A DNA stretch of 64,000 nucleotides, taken from NCBI GenBank assembly GCA_964610385.1, contig CAZSXW010000004.1, positions 1 through 64,000 of the forward strand, in the 5' to 3' direction. The stretch is from CAZBSE01 sp964610385. Its GTDB lineage: Bacteria; Actinomycetota; Humimicrobiia; Humimicrobiales; Humimicrobiaceae. The stretch's first letter is position 1; each line of letters opens with the position of its first letter. The position numbers and the translations under genes were made by a program. The notes under the pieces are model-generated. The model made no database searches and was not told where the DNA came from. It saw nothing but the letters and a program-made list of their open reading frames with translations. Below are positions 1 through 7,894 of the stretch, one piece after another.

Positions 1-67
1 AAAAGATTTATTATATAATAGTATTATAAATATTATTTATTTATATAAATAATATATTCATACAATT

Positions 68-691
68 ATGAAAAAAGTAATAGAGATTTTTAGGACAAGG
101 GAAGAACTTGATAGATTAGTCAATGTTCCCAACCCAAAATACAAGTCTGGAATAAGAAATAGAGCTATTCTTGCAGTTTTATGTTATGCAGGATTAAGGG
201 TTTCTGAACTACTTAATTTAAAGTTGTCGGATTTAAAAAAGAATGATAGTGCTATAAGAGTTAATAATACAAAAAGAAAAAGTTCGAGGATTGTATATGT
301 CCCGGGATATTTATTCCATTATATTGAAAAATGGGAAGAAATAAGACCTAATAGTAAATATTTATTCTGTTCCCGGCATAGTAAAAAACTTTTACCTGAC
401 TATATACAAAAAATGGTAAGAAGGTATTCTAATAAAATAGATCCCTATAAAGATATTCATCCTCATTGCTTAAGACACTCAATAGCTACAATATGGCTCA
501 AAGAAGGAAAACCTATAAGAGGAATACAGAAACAACTTGGACATAAAAATTTAAATACTACCCAAATTTATATGGATTATTTTGATGATGACAGGAAGGA
601 AGAGTTTAGTAAAAGCGATAAAAATATAATAAAAAGGATAGAAGAATTATCAAATGGGCTGGAAAAATTAAGGATAGTTTTAAAGATATAA
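68..691 (+). CDS. Short tyrosine recombinase (phage-type integrase)
   Basis: Site-specific DNA recombinase of the lambda-integrase/XerCD family, 207 residues. The catalytic set is visible: R44 in AGLR, a Lys near 69-71, H133 and R136 in the HCLRH box, H159 in LGHK and the nucleophile Y168 in TQIYMDY. It is almost only the catalytic domain, because the N-terminal SAM-like core-binding domain (about 100 residues in XerC/D) is missing; other short recombinases look like this. A -10-like TATATT at 53-58 lies 9 bp before the ATG and there is no clear Shine-Dalgarno, so the message may be leaderless. It belongs to the mobile element that ends near 7824, but a different recombinase sits at that junction, so its job is unclear: resolution, inversion, or a relic of a second element. 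Confidence 0.85.
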   Translation: MKKVIEIFRTREELDRLVNVPNPKYKSGIRNRAILAVLCYAGLRVSELLNLKLSDLKKNDSAIRVNNTKRKSSRIVYVPGYLFHYIEKWEEIRPNSKYLFCSRHSKKLLPDYIQKMVRRYSNKIDPYKDIHPHCLRHSIATIWLKEGKPIRGIQKQLGHKNLNTTQIYMDYFDDDRKEEFSKSDKNIIKRIEELSNGLEKLRIVLKI

Positions 692-927
692 TTCATATCT
701 TATATTTTTCAATAATGGTTAAACTCAATGTGCAGTGTTTTAGATTTTTCCGAGTTTATTATTATTTAAATAAGAACCAATAGCTTTTAAAAATTAGATT
801 ATATCTTGTGATAGAGTACTAATATTCTTAAATTATATCTATTTTTATTTTATAATAAATAGAGAAATGATTAAAAGATTATTATTTCACTGAATGATAA
901 AAAAATACATATTATAATTTCATCGGT

Positions 928-1662
928 ATGAATTCAAATCAACTAGATTTTTTTGATAATACAAATAAAAATTTGCTAGTAAAAAAACATATTAATAGTA
1001 ATCGGAAGATTACTGGTTACACTATATATAATGCTGAACAGAAAAGAAGAACTAAAAGAAATAATTTACCTGATTTGTATCCCGAATTGCCTTTAAAGAA
1101 ATATGATATAATTTACGCTGATCCCCCTTGGGACTATTCTGGAAAAATGCAATTTGATAAAAGTAGTAAAAGTGCTGATAAGATTGATTTAGAGAAAAAT
1201 ATTTTTATTAGTTCTGCAAGTTTTAAATACCCAACGTTGAAAACAAAGGTTTTAATGAAAATACCTATATATGAAATAGCAGAGGATGATTGTTTATTAT
1301 TTATGTGGGCTACTAATCCCCATCTTGCTCAGGGAATTAATCTTGGTATCGCATGGGGGTTTGAGTATAAAACGGTGGCTTTTGTTTGGGATAAGATGAA
1401 GCATAATCCAGGGCAATATACTCTATCTTATTGTGAATTGTGTTTAGTCTTTAAAAGAGGCAAGATTCCAAGACCTAGAGGGGCGAGAAATATGAAACAG
1501 TTAGTAAGGGTACCTAGAGGAAACCATAGTGAGAAACCTGTTGAGGTTCGTAAAAGGATAGAAAATATGTTTCCCACGCAAAAAAAGATTGAATTGTTCG
1601 CAAGGCAAAAGCCCGAAGGTTGGGATGTCTGGGGTCTTGATATTAGAGAAGTCTATGAATAG
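928..1662 (+). CDS. MT-A70 family adenine-N6 DNA methyltransferase (MunI-like)
   Basis: S-adenosylmethionine-dependent adenine methyltransferase of 244 residues. The catalytic DPPW motif is at residues 65-68, after IIYA, and the family region VLMKIPIYEIAEDDCLLFMW follows. The MT-A70 family includes the bacterial methylase M.MunI, which modifies CAATTG. The neighbouring convergent gene, whose stop is only 5 bp away, resembles the MunI nuclease. I therefore infer the protective methylase of a type II restriction-modification system, probably for CAATTG or a related site. A TATAAT box at 913-918 lies 9 bp upstream of the ATG and no Shine-Dalgarno is visible, so translation may be leaderless. MT-A70 proteins also occur alone on phages and elements; the nuclease partner makes that reading less likely. 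Confidence 0.85.
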   Translation: MNSNQLDFFDNTNKNLLVKKHINSNRKITGYTIYNAEQKRRTKRNNLPDLYPELPLKKYDIIYADPPWDYSGKMQFDKSSKSADKIDLEKNIFISSASFKYPTLKTKVLMKIPIYEIAEDDCLLFMWATNPHLAQGINLGIAWGFEYKTVAFVWDKMKHNPGQYTLSYCELCLVFKRGKIPRPRGARNMKQLVRVPRGNHSEKPVEVRKRIENMFPTQKKIELFARQKPEGWDVWGLDIREVYE

Positions 1663-1667
1663 AAAGA

Positions 1668-2267
1668 TTAGAGAAGCATTGGAGCTATATACTTCTCAAA
1701 ATGACTTATAAGTTTATATGGATCTCTAGGATCCCTCCAAAAAAAATAATGTGCAATATATTCATCATACCAACAACTAATTTCTCTCACTCTGCAAGGA
1801 TCTCGAGTTATATCTCCCTGGAAAACAATCCAAAAGGGAAGTACATCAGGGCCAAGATTTCCTTTATTTCGGAGAATTTTTAATAGTCCAGGCGTAAAAA
1901 ATTTACAGGATCTCTCATGGGCATTACCTCTACCATCAGCACGTTTACCACCTTCTATCCAGCCATCTTGTCTTTTTACTTCAACATAAATTGTCTTTTT
2001 TGTTTTAATATTATCAATAGCATAGTCTAGTATTACTCCATGTCTTTTTATTGGCTTTGGAGGAGTGTAAATCTCTGATATTTCTTGTTTGGAAAGCTCT
2101 ATATTGACATAGATGTTTCTGAATTCTTTTGGTTTAGATCTGATTCTGAATTCAGTATTTTTAAATACTATATTGAATGTTTCAAAGAAATCTTTTTCTG
2201 CTGTGCCTGCTTTTTTACCACTATAATCTTGCCACTTTTTCCTTAATCTATTTGCTTTACTTCCCAT
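1668..2267 (-). CDS. MunI-family type II restriction endonuclease
   Basis: Predicted PD-(D/E)XK restriction endonuclease, 199 residues. The active-site candidates are D81 (ILDYAID) and E96-x-K98 (YVEVKRQDG). The spacing D-14-E-1-K is the same as recalled for MunI (D83, E98, K100; about 200 residues). The GRGNAHER segment after the catalytic Lys is also a marked feature. MunI cuts CAATTG; recognition here is inferred from similarity only. The gene converges on the methylase gene with a 5 bp gap, so the two are transcribed separately. Its 5' end overlaps by 11 bp the end of a decayed HTH controller gene. The protein itself shows no frameshift and all key residues are present, so it may still be active. 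Confidence 0.8.
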   Translation of the reverse strand: MGSKANRLRKKWQDYSGKKAGTAEKDFFETFNIVFKNTEFRIRSKPKEFRNIYVNIELSKQEISEIYTPPKPIKRHGVILDYAIDNIKTKKTIYVEVKRQDGWIEGGKRADGRGNAHERSCKFFTPGLLKILRNKGNLGPDVLPFWIVFQGDITRDPCRVREISCWYDEYIAHYFFWRDPRDPYKLISHFEKYIAPMLL

Positions 2268-2475
2268 TGTTAAAGTTCATTAGGTAACTAGTAGGTAAAT
2301 CAAGTGCCCTGGATATTTTTTTAATGTTTATTATTGTAATATTTTTTTTACCCCTGTCAATCATTCCTATATAAGTACTATGAATACCTGTTAGTTTTCA
2401 GCCAGTTTTTCCTATGATATCTTCCTTTTTAATCTTTCTTCACTGACCTTATTACCAAATTTTTTTATTATATTT
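2257..2475 (-). pseudogene. Decayed controller (C) protein, XRE-type HTH
   Basis: Reading the minus strand upstream of the nuclease gives an HTH-XRE protein in two frames. The first part (about 2475-2394) reads FGNKVSEERLKRKIS, a TAG stop at 2414-2412, then EKLAEN. After a frameshift near 2393-2392 it continues as TGIHSTYIGMIDRGKKN, then ITIINIKKISRALDLPTSYL. This is the usual layout of restriction-modification controller proteins (scaffold helix, recognition helix, DRG-KN turn). The last codons overlap the start of the nuclease gene by 11 bp, as expected for a C-R operon. The stop and the shift make it a pseudogene unless there is a sequencing error. The family is clear; the controller role is inferred from position. 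Confidence 0.75.
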
Positions 2476-2631
2476 TCATTTTGAGTTATATATAGAAAAT
2501 GTAGGACTGTGCTAACTATAATTCTGTGTATAATAATTAGCTTTTTAGTAAATTTTTTAGTAGAATAATAATACTATTTTTTAAAAGTACATATTTTTTG
2601 TATTTAATAATCATAAGAAATGGAGGTAAAA

Positions 2632-2955
2632 GTGAAAAAGAAATTATTTTCTACTGTTGTTGTGCTGGTAGTAATCTTAATTTTAGGATTAACTGTATCC
2701 TGTAGTGTACAAGCTCAACCAAACAATTCAGGTAAAAACAATGCTATACAAGAGGTTAAAGATGCCTTAACAGTAGATGTTTCCGGGTCATGGGAAGCAG
2801 TAGAATATGAAGATGGGTATGTGGTAAGGCTTGATGATATGGCTTTCTGGTATGTAAAAGGTGGTACAGTATATAGCTTAAATGGATTTGCTAAAACCTA
2901 TGCCGAAAATACTGATTATGAATACGGTATACCCTGGGAAGATCTATTTGAATAG
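2632..2955 (+). CDS. Small predicted lipoprotein
   Basis: Exported protein of about 107 residues with a signal sequence of Lys residues and a hydrophobic stretch, ending in a lipobox-like LTVSC. The mature part starts with SVQAQPNNSGKNN and holds a small domain containing SWEAVEYEDGYVVRLDDMAFWYVKGG. It has no recognisable family. I choose GTG at 2632 rather than the in-frame ATG at 2620, because the sequence ATGGAGGT at 2620-2627 contains the Shine-Dalgarno GGAGGT with good spacing to 2632. It is followed after 14 bp by the zinc-ribbon gene, probably in the same operon. It is cargo of the mobile element; its function is unknown. Confidence 0.6.
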   Translation: MKKKLFSTVVVLVVILILGLTVSCSVQAQPNNSGKNNAIQEVKDALTVDVSGSWEAVEYEDGYVVRLDDMAFWYVKGGTVYSLNGFAKTYAENTDYEYGIPWEDLFE

Positions 2956-2969
2956 AAAGAAAAATCTAT

Positions 2970-3176
2970 ATGTATTGTAAAAGGTGTGGAAAAGAAATAC
3001 CTGATGGATCTGAATTCTGCAACTTCTGCGGTAATAAAATTGGTGTGGAAGAATTAACTAGTCTGGAAAAGACCGGCCAGAAGATATCAAATATAGGAAA
3101 AATTCTAACTTTAACTGTAAGCTTACCGATAGGGATAATCTTTATAATATTCCTTATATATAGCTGTAGCCAGTAG
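2970..3176 (+). CDS. Zinc-ribbon membrane-anchored small protein
   Basis: Protein of 68 residues. It begins with a double-zinc-ribbon-type finger (YCKRCGKEIPDGSEFCNFCG, two CxxC pairs at residues 3-6 and 17-20), has a short linker, and ends in one transmembrane helix near residues 46-65. Small zinc_ribbon_2 proteins with a C-terminal membrane segment are common in low-G+C bacteria and are mostly uncharacterised. It follows the lipoprotein gene by 14 bp. No function is assigned. Confidence 0.65.
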   Translation: MYCKRCGKEIPDGSEFCNFCGNKIGVEELTSLEKTGQKISNIGKILTLTVSLPIGIIFIIFLIYSCSQ

Positions 3177-3443
3177 ATAATAGCCTATTTGAGAGCTGGG
3201 AATATATTTATTAAATTTACTGTCATAATATACTTTCATACCTCCCCCTCTCTCATATACTAAAACACCCTCACAAAAAATCAGCCCCATTGGTGCCTTC
3301 GATATCTGGAAGAAAAATTTGGAAAAAATTCTATTTTTTAAAGATTATAAATATACTTGACAAAATATATTTTATTTTATATTGTAGAGTAAACTTTATA
3401 TACATGCTGGTATTAAGCATAAATTTCAAAGAGGTGTTAACCC
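3177..3443. other. Intergenic region with one promoter
   Basis: This 267 bp, AT-rich stretch contains no ORF I can support. Its only recognisable element is the sigma-70-type promoter for the following HTH gene near its right end. Confidence 0.4.
3357..3385 (+). promoter_or_regulatory. Sigma-70-type promoter of the HTH gene
   Basis: A consensus TTGACA at 3357-3362 is followed after 17 bp by TATTGT at 3380-3385. Transcription would start about 50 bp before the ATG at 3444, which has a Shine-Dalgarno (AAAGAGGTG). Confidence 0.55.
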
Positions 3444-4496
3444 ATGCCAGGATATGACAATGAGGATTTTCGAAGGATAAGCAAAGACTATAAGACTAAT
3501 AGAAATGTAAAAAGAACCAGATCAGAAACAACGCAAAGGAAAGGTAAAATACTTAAAACCATTGAAAATGAAATAACAGCAGAGAGGATAGATTATAAGC
3601 ATTTTATTGAAAAACTTCCTATATTAGATGGAAAAATTTTAACTCTTTTTGCAGAGGGATATAGCCTTAATGAGATATCTAAAAAGTTAGGATTGAGCTA
3701 TAAATATGTGAAGGAAATTTATAAAAATGCTTCTTTTAATTTTACTTTAGAAATCTCATCTGATGAAAAAAACAGGCTAAGAATTGTTAGAAGTGCCTTG
3801 GATATAACACAGGAAGAAATAGCTAAAGCGTTAGGGCTAACCAGAGATGCTTTCAGTAAATATGAAAGAGGACATTTTGAGTTCGCAGATGATAAAAAAA
3901 AGAAAATGATGAAATATATTATGAGCAAGGTAAAAGCACCTAAGGATTTTATGGATTGCAGGGATAAATTGGATTTTGAGTTTCAATGGAACAGGGCAGT
4001 CTCTATTTTCTTCCCACCTAATTATATAGACTACGATTTAATTTCAGAAAATAAGAACAATAGTCTTAATTATGTATTTTTCTATTTGCTTGAATATTAT
4101 GATCTATTACACGAAAGACAAAAACGCTTATTAAACTCTATTATATATGTAGATGTTTTTGCAGGTTTTAAGGGATTAAATATTAGCATGATTAAAGATT
4201 ATCTTTCTAATGCCGGCAAAAGAATGACTTATAGTGAACTGGTAGTAAACATGGAATTAGTTAAAGCAAAGGGATTAAAGTTCAGCAGAGATTTTAATAA
4301 CGTCAAGAAAGAATTTTTAAAAATTAATAAAAAAAGAGAAAATGCCGCAGAGCTACTTGGGTTCTTTTATAGTGCTTATAAATCAAGAATGTATAATGAT
4401 AAGGATTTTATTGAAGAATTATTTTTTGGCTATCCTAAGATTGACAAAGAGAAAGCTAAAATCATTGCAGATAGAATAAAAACATTTATGAAGTAA
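3444..4496 (+). CDS. Two-HTH DNA-binding protein of the element
   Basis: Protein of 350 residues with a basic N-terminus. A sigma-70 region 4/LuxR-like helix-turn-helix is at about residues 60-95 (ILTLFAEGYSLNEISKKLG). An XRE-type HTH follows at about 112-150 (ALDITQEEIAKALGLTRDAF, then SKYERG). The remaining 200 residues are helical and Lys-rich with no known domain. It is likely a regulator or replication-initiation-like protein of the element. The first HTH resembles the one in the next gene (4604), so the two may have a common origin. It has its own promoter at 3357-3385 and a terminator at 4539-4567. No matching family name is known to me. Confidence 0.6.
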   Translation: MPGYDNEDFRRISKDYKTNRNVKRTRSETTQRKGKILKTIENEITAERIDYKHFIEKLPILDGKILTLFAEGYSLNEISKKLGLSYKYVKEIYKNASFNFTLEISSDEKNRLRIVRSALDITQEEIAKALGLTRDAFSKYERGHFEFADDKKKKMMKYIMSKVKAPKDFMDCRDKLDFEFQWNRAVSIFFPPNYIDYDLISENKNNSLNYVFFYLLEYYDLLHERQKRLLNSIIYVDVFAGFKGLNISMIKDYLSNAGKRMTYSELVVNMELVKAKGLKFSRDFNNVKKEFLKINKKRENAAELLGFFYSAYKSRMYNDKDFIEELFFGYPKIDKEKAKIIADRIKTFMK

Positions 4497-4538
4497 ATAT
4501 CTTAAAAATCTCATAAAAATAAATATTTTATATTTAAA

Positions 4539-4567
4539 CCTCCAACTTGAAAAGCTGGGGGTTTTTT
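4539..4567 (+). terminator. Rho-independent terminator
   Basis: The arms CCTCCA-A-CTT and AAG-C-TGGGGG, with a GAAA loop, are followed by a run of six T. It ends the two-HTH gene and lies just before the next gene's ribosome-binding site. Confidence 0.6.
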
Positions 4568-4603
4568 ATTTACCCAAAACTTACTGAAAAGGGGGTGATA
4601 TTA

Positions 4604-4915
4604 ATGGAGAAACCGATTGCAAAGGGACAACCCAGTATATATTCCTCCGAGGACATAAATAAGGCCATTAGTGGTTATTTTGAACAAAATGCTCCCAGAA
4701 AAGGGGGAAGCCTTATATCAGTTGAAAGTCTTGATATTAAAATTTTTACAGAAAAGCTGAAGAAATCGGATAGAAAGCTATGGGGGATTCTTAAAATGCT
4801 CTCGGAAGGTTATAGAAAATCCGAGATAGGCAGGATTTTAAATTTGCCTTATCGGCAAGTGCAGAGATTAGTAGATGAGATCGCAGGCAAGTTAAAAGCT
4901 TATCTTGGCTGCTGA
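4604..4915 (+). CDS. Small sigma-region-4-like HTH protein
   Basis: Protein of 103 residues. Its C-terminal half (residues 52-103) is a helix-turn-helix of the sigma-70 region 4 type (MLSEGYRKSEIGRILNLPYR followed by QVQRLVDEI). It resembles the first HTH of the 3444 protein: both have LF/ML-xEGY-xxxEI-xxxL-LxY at the same spacing. An upstream in-frame ATG at 4547 is unlikely because it falls in the terminator hairpin. ATG 4604 has a strong Shine-Dalgarno (GGGGGTGAT). It could be an element-encoded sigma-like factor or a small regulator. The next gene is 40 bp downstream in the same direction. Confidence 0.6.
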   Translation: MEKPIAKGQPSIYSSEDINKAISGYFEQNAPRKGGSLISVESLDIKIFTEKLKKSDRKLWGILKMLSEGYRKSEIGRILNLPYRQVQRLVDEIAGKLKAYLGC

Positions 4916-4955
4916 ACTTATTGATATTTTTAGAAGGAGAGAGAGGTGATAAGTC

Positions 4956-5273
4956 ATGAAAGAAAGTTCTGAAAGTCAAAAAACCGAAAAAACACGCAGT
5001 AAAAAAATACTGGATATGATTGCATGCAAACCAGTATTAGAGGAAATCTATGAAGAGATACTGATAACACTGGATGAACAGTGGGAGAGGCGGATGGATT
5101 TAAAACTGAAGCTGGAGAATATTGTACATGAAGTAGTAAGAATGCATGATGATGAATCGCAAGTAAAAAGAGTTGGAATAGTGTTAAAACAGTTTATTGA
5201 TACTGAAAGTGTTTTAAAGGACAAATTATTTCTGGAGAGCGAAGAGATAGAACATCTGATTTATTCCACCTAA
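4956..5273 (+). CDS. Small helical protein, paralogue of 5554 protein
   Basis: Protein of 105 residues, almost all predicted helix and highly charged, with no known domain. Its middle part (DLKLKLENIVHEV) aligns with DLRVRLNNFLHEI in the 5554 product, and the following V-K-R-V/L and I-D-T motifs keep register, so the two are likely paralogues. Its Shine-Dalgarno AGAGAGGTGAT lies before ATG 4956. It ends 13 bp before a strong terminator. Its function is unknown; the position next to an HTH gene would fit a small regulatory partner, but that is inference. Confidence 0.55.
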   Translation: MKESSESQKTEKTRSKKILDMIACKPVLEEIYEEILITLDEQWERRMDLKLKLENIVHEVVRMHDDESQVKRVGIVLKQFIDTESVLKDKLFLESEEIEHLIYST

Positions 5274-5285
5274 TAGGTCATGCAT

Positions 5286-5329
5286 AAAAAGGGAACCAAT
5301 ATATATAAATATATGGTTCCCTTTTTTAT
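5286..5329 (+). terminator. Strong Rho-independent terminator
   Basis: A perfect 10 bp stem, AAGGGAACCA paired with TGGTTCCCTT, has an AT-rich loop and is followed by T residues. It separates the 4604-4956 gene pair from the following small ORFs. Confidence 0.75.
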
Positions 5330-5341
5330 TGGAGAAAGAAA

Positions 5342-5515
5342 ATGAAAAAACAAAAGCCTAAATTTAAAAAAAATTACTCATATAAAAAAAACATAAAAGA
5401 TTTGTTGTTTGAGGTTTACAAGTTAATTCTGGGTGAAGTGCAAAATATCAACAAAATTGATGGCAGCGATAGTGACCTTGAAAAAATCAATAATAGAGGT
5501 AATGACAATGCTTAG
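5342..5515 (+). CDS. Very small Lys-rich protein
   Basis: ORF of 57 codons plus stop, starting with MKKQKPKFKKNYSYKK and continuing with a helical stretch (DLLFEVYKLILGEV). A Shine-Dalgarno-like GGAGAAAG lies 4 bp before the ATG. It starts 13 bp after a terminator and ends 38 bp before the next gene. No homologue is recognised. The basic N-terminus could bind nucleic acid or the membrane. It is listed because start, ribosome site and spacing are consistent with a real gene. Confidence 0.4.
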   Translation: MKKQKPKFKKNYSYKKNIKDLLFEVYKLILGEVQNINKIDGSDSDLEKINNRGNDNA

Positions 5516-5553
5516 TAATGTAAAGACATTATATATAGGAGGGAGGTGTAAAA

Positions 5554-5808
5554 ATGACGGAATTTGAAAAATTATTAAAAGATATAAGTATGGCATTTGA
5601 AGAAGATTTGCAAAAATTTACAGATTTGAGGGTAAGGCTTAATAATTTTCTACATGAAATTTATAATTCCGATGCTATTTTTGATAGACGATTAAGAAGA
5701 AGAGTAAAGCTATTGCGAGTATCTCTGGATACAGGTATTGATACCTTACTCCAGTCATTATCAAATTTTGAAGAGGTAGTAAAAACTATGAAGCCACTTC
5801 AAAAATAA
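5554..5808 (+). CDS. Small helical protein, paralogue of 4956 protein
   Basis: Protein of 84 residues, predicted all-helical and amphipathic. The segment DLRVRLNNFLHEI matches DLKLKLENIVHEV in the 4956 product, with further similarity on both sides. It has a very strong ribosome-binding site (GGAGGGAGGTG) and a downstream terminator, which suggests high expression. It lacks the basic N-terminal extension of its paralogue. Function unknown. Confidence 0.55.
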   Translation: MTEFEKLLKDISMAFEEDLQKFTDLRVRLNNFLHEIYNSDAIFDRRLRRRVKLLRVSLDTGIDTLLQSLSNFEEVVKTMKPLQK

Positions 5809-5826
5809 TGTCATTATGTTTCAAAA

Positions 5827-5860
5827 AAGGGGAGTTAATTAATTTAAACTCCCCTTCCTT
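5827..5860 (+). terminator. Rho-independent terminator
   Basis: AAGGGGAGTT at 5827-5836 pairs with AACTCCCCTT at 5847-5856 and is followed by a short pyrimidine run. It ends the small-gene cluster. Confidence 0.65.
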
Positions 5861-5963
5861 ATGTATATGAAAATTAAAAGTATATGGTGATTATCAAAAT
5901 TATCATATATATATTTTATATATGTACAATTATTTAGTATAATAAAAAAGTATTTTTTAAAAA

Positions 5964-6251
5964 ATGGATTTACTTACAAAAAAAATAATAAAGAAACTCC
6001 CAAGGCTATATGAGCAAGAGGGTATGGGGATTGATGCTATAGCCTATGTTAAATTCTTTACCCCATGGTCAAGCTGGACATGGTATGCTACAGAGTTTGA
6101 TGGTGAAGATATATTCTTCGGCCTTGTGGATGGATCCGAGAAAGAGATGGGGTATTTTTCATTATCAGAGCTTAGGAGTATTTGTGAACCAAACGGATTG
6201 AAAATCGAAAGAGACTTTTATTTTAAACCTACATCTATAAGGAGATTGTAA
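5964..6251 (+). CDS. DUF2958 family protein
   Basis: Protein of 95 residues that matches what I know of DUF2958: LPRLYEQEG at the N-terminus, then VKFFTPWSSWTWYATEFDG, FFGLVDG, GYFSLSEL and a final ERDFYFKPT. DUF2958 proteins are short cytosolic proteins carried mainly on plasmids, conjugative elements and prophages; their function is not known. A TATAAT-like box lies about 20 bp upstream and there is no strong Shine-Dalgarno. Its stop codon shares one base with the start of the serine recombinase gene, so the two are probably co-transcribed and translationally coupled. Confidence 0.8.
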   Translation: MDLLTKKIIKKLPRLYEQEGMGIDAIAYVKFFTPWSSWTWYATEFDGEDIFFGLVDGSEKEMGYFSLSELRSICEPNGLKIERDFYFKPTSIRRL

Positions 6252-7894
6252 TGGAAAAAGTTAAAGGAGTGAAAGTAGCACCATATTACAGGGTTTCTAC
6301 TGATGAACAAAAGGATAATAAGACTATCGAGAACCAGAAAATAGAGCTCGAAAAATTTATAAAGGAATATGGTTATGAGGTTTATGATAGCTATTTAGAT
6401 GAAGGAATATCTGGAACTGTTCCCTTCGAAAAAAGACCTGGGGGTAAGAGGCTCCTGAAAGATGCTGAAAGAAAGAAGTTTGACTTGGTGCTCGTGCTAA
6501 AAACTGACAGGCTTGGAAGGAGCTTAAAAGTGATGCTCGACGCAGTTGATACTTTGTCAAGACTGAAAATTAACTTTAAATCTATTTCAGAACCCTACAA
6601 TACACAGGAGCCAGAAGGCAGAATGATGTTTAGCATTATTAGCACATTTTCAGAATACGACTGGAATAATATCCAAAAAAATTCTATGCGAGGCAAACAG
6701 AGAGCTATAAATGAAGGCAGGTGGATAGGTGGCTTGGCACCTTACGGATACATCTTAAGCAAGAAAACAAGAAAGCTCGAACTATATAATAAAAAGACTC
6801 TCCTGGGCAAGTATTCAGAAGTTGACGTAATCAAAATGATTTTTAACTGGTGTGTTAATTCAAAGATGACTTGCGAGAAGATAGCAGAAAGGTTACGTGA
6901 TATGAAAATTCCTACCTATACTCCCGGGAAGGCTAATATTAAAAGGGAACGTGCAGAGTATTGGATTGCTGAAAGGGTTAGGAATCTATTAAGTGACGAG
7001 GTTTATACAGGAGAAAAAATAATTGGCAAGAGGTCAAAAAATAAAAACAAGAAGATTATGATTGTCCCCTCGTTTGTTTCTAAAGATGTTTGGAACATGG
7101 CTCAAAAAGTAAAGAAAGACAACGGATTCTTATCTAAGAGAAATGCAGTAAGACATTATCTACTCACAGGTAAAATAAAGTGTGGTAAGTGTGGCAGAAA
7201 CTTTTCAGGTTTGGCATACAGGGAATATACATACTATGCCTGCAATAACTACAGACTAAGGAATAACAAGCACCCAAAGAAGTGTAAGAATAAACCTATT
7301 AGAGCAGATGGACTGGAAAGTGTTGTCTGGGATGACATCTCAGGTTTTATAAAAGACCCGGACAAGATTAAGGCTTTTTTGGGAGAAGCTTTGTCCAACA
7401 TTTCACAGGTGGACATATTATCTAAGTTACAGGAAATAGAAAATAAATTATTGAGCATAAGGTGGCAGATAAAGAAGTTAATAAAGTTCATCACGGCCAG
7501 TGATAACTATATAGAAAAAGACATAATGGTTGAGATTGAACAGATGAAGCAAAAGGAAGAGAAACTTGTAAAAGAAAAGGAACACTATGAAGACATAAAG
7601 AAAAAAGAAGAATTCGAGAAAAGAAAAATATCCGAAATCGAAAAAGTTACCTCTCTTTTTGTGGATAAAATTGATAATGCAGACCTTGATCTTAAAAAGA
7701 TGATTGTAAGCATAATGGTAGATAAAATAATAGTCTATCCCTTTAATGAATCAGAAGATGCAAGGAAAGTTGAAATCTATTACAAATTCAATAAAAAAGA
7801 CCCTTATATTAAAAAATTATCGTCGATAGGATTATTGTTGGTGAAGTCAGAGATTCAATGGCGGCATATCAGATGCTCCAAGCTCTTAATATAG
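6251..7894 (+). CDS. Large serine recombinase (integrase of the element)
   Basis: Site-specific recombinase of 547 residues. The N-terminal resolvase domain (about 1-150) has the catalytic YYRVSTDEQ with nucleophile S16 and the LVLKTDRLGRS helix region. The recombinase domain follows (about 165-275), then a zinc beta-ribbon with CGKCGRNF and CNNYR...CKNKP cysteines (about 315-350), then a coiled coil (about 380-470). Such enzymes integrate phages and elements directionally between attP and attB. The gene lies at the right edge of the element and its last ~23 codons run, in another frame, into the chromosomal cpaF sequence. The C-terminal tail is therefore set by the target site and would differ in the excised form. 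It looks intact. Confidence 0.9.
   Translation: MEKVKGVKVAPYYRVSTDEQKDNKTIENQKIELEKFIKEYGYEVYDSYLDEGISGTVPFEKRPGGKRLLKDAERKKFDLVLVLKTDRLGRSLKVMLDAVDTLSRLKINFKSISEPYNTQEPEGRMMFSIISTFSEYDWNNIQKNSMRGKQRAINEGRWIGGLAPYGYILSKKTRKLELYNKKTLLGKYSEVDVIKMIFNWCVNSKMTCEKIAERLRDMKIPTYTPGKANIKRERAEYWIAERVRNLLSDEVYTGEKIIGKRSKNKNKKIMIVPSFVSKDVWNMAQKVKKDNGFLSKRNAVRHYLLTGKIKCGKCGRNFSGLAYREYTYYACNNYRLRNNKHPKKCKNKPIRADGLESVVWDDISGFIKDPDKIKAFLGEALSNISQVDILSKLQEIENKLLSIRWQIKKLIKFITASDNYIEKDIMVEIEQMKQKEEKLVKEKEHYEDIKKKEEFEKRKISEIEKVTSLFVDKIDNADLDLKKMIVSIMVDKIIVYPFNESEDARKVEIYYKFNKKDPYIKKLSSIGLLLVKSEIQWRHIRCSKLLI
7816..7830. other. Right junction of the element with cpaF
   Basis: In the cpaF frame the sequence changes from recombinase-tail sequence to the conserved DRIIVGEVRD motif at 7825. 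CpaF proteins normally read PDRIIVGEVRD here, so the crossover lies at or just left of 7825. The left junction is not in this window, so the exact core and any direct repeat cannot be read. Confidence 0.5.

Noticed and set aside
1..67. AT-rich inverted sequences as an attachment site or origin
   Set aside because: At this A+T content such short AT palindromes are expected by chance, and the left end of the element is not visible.
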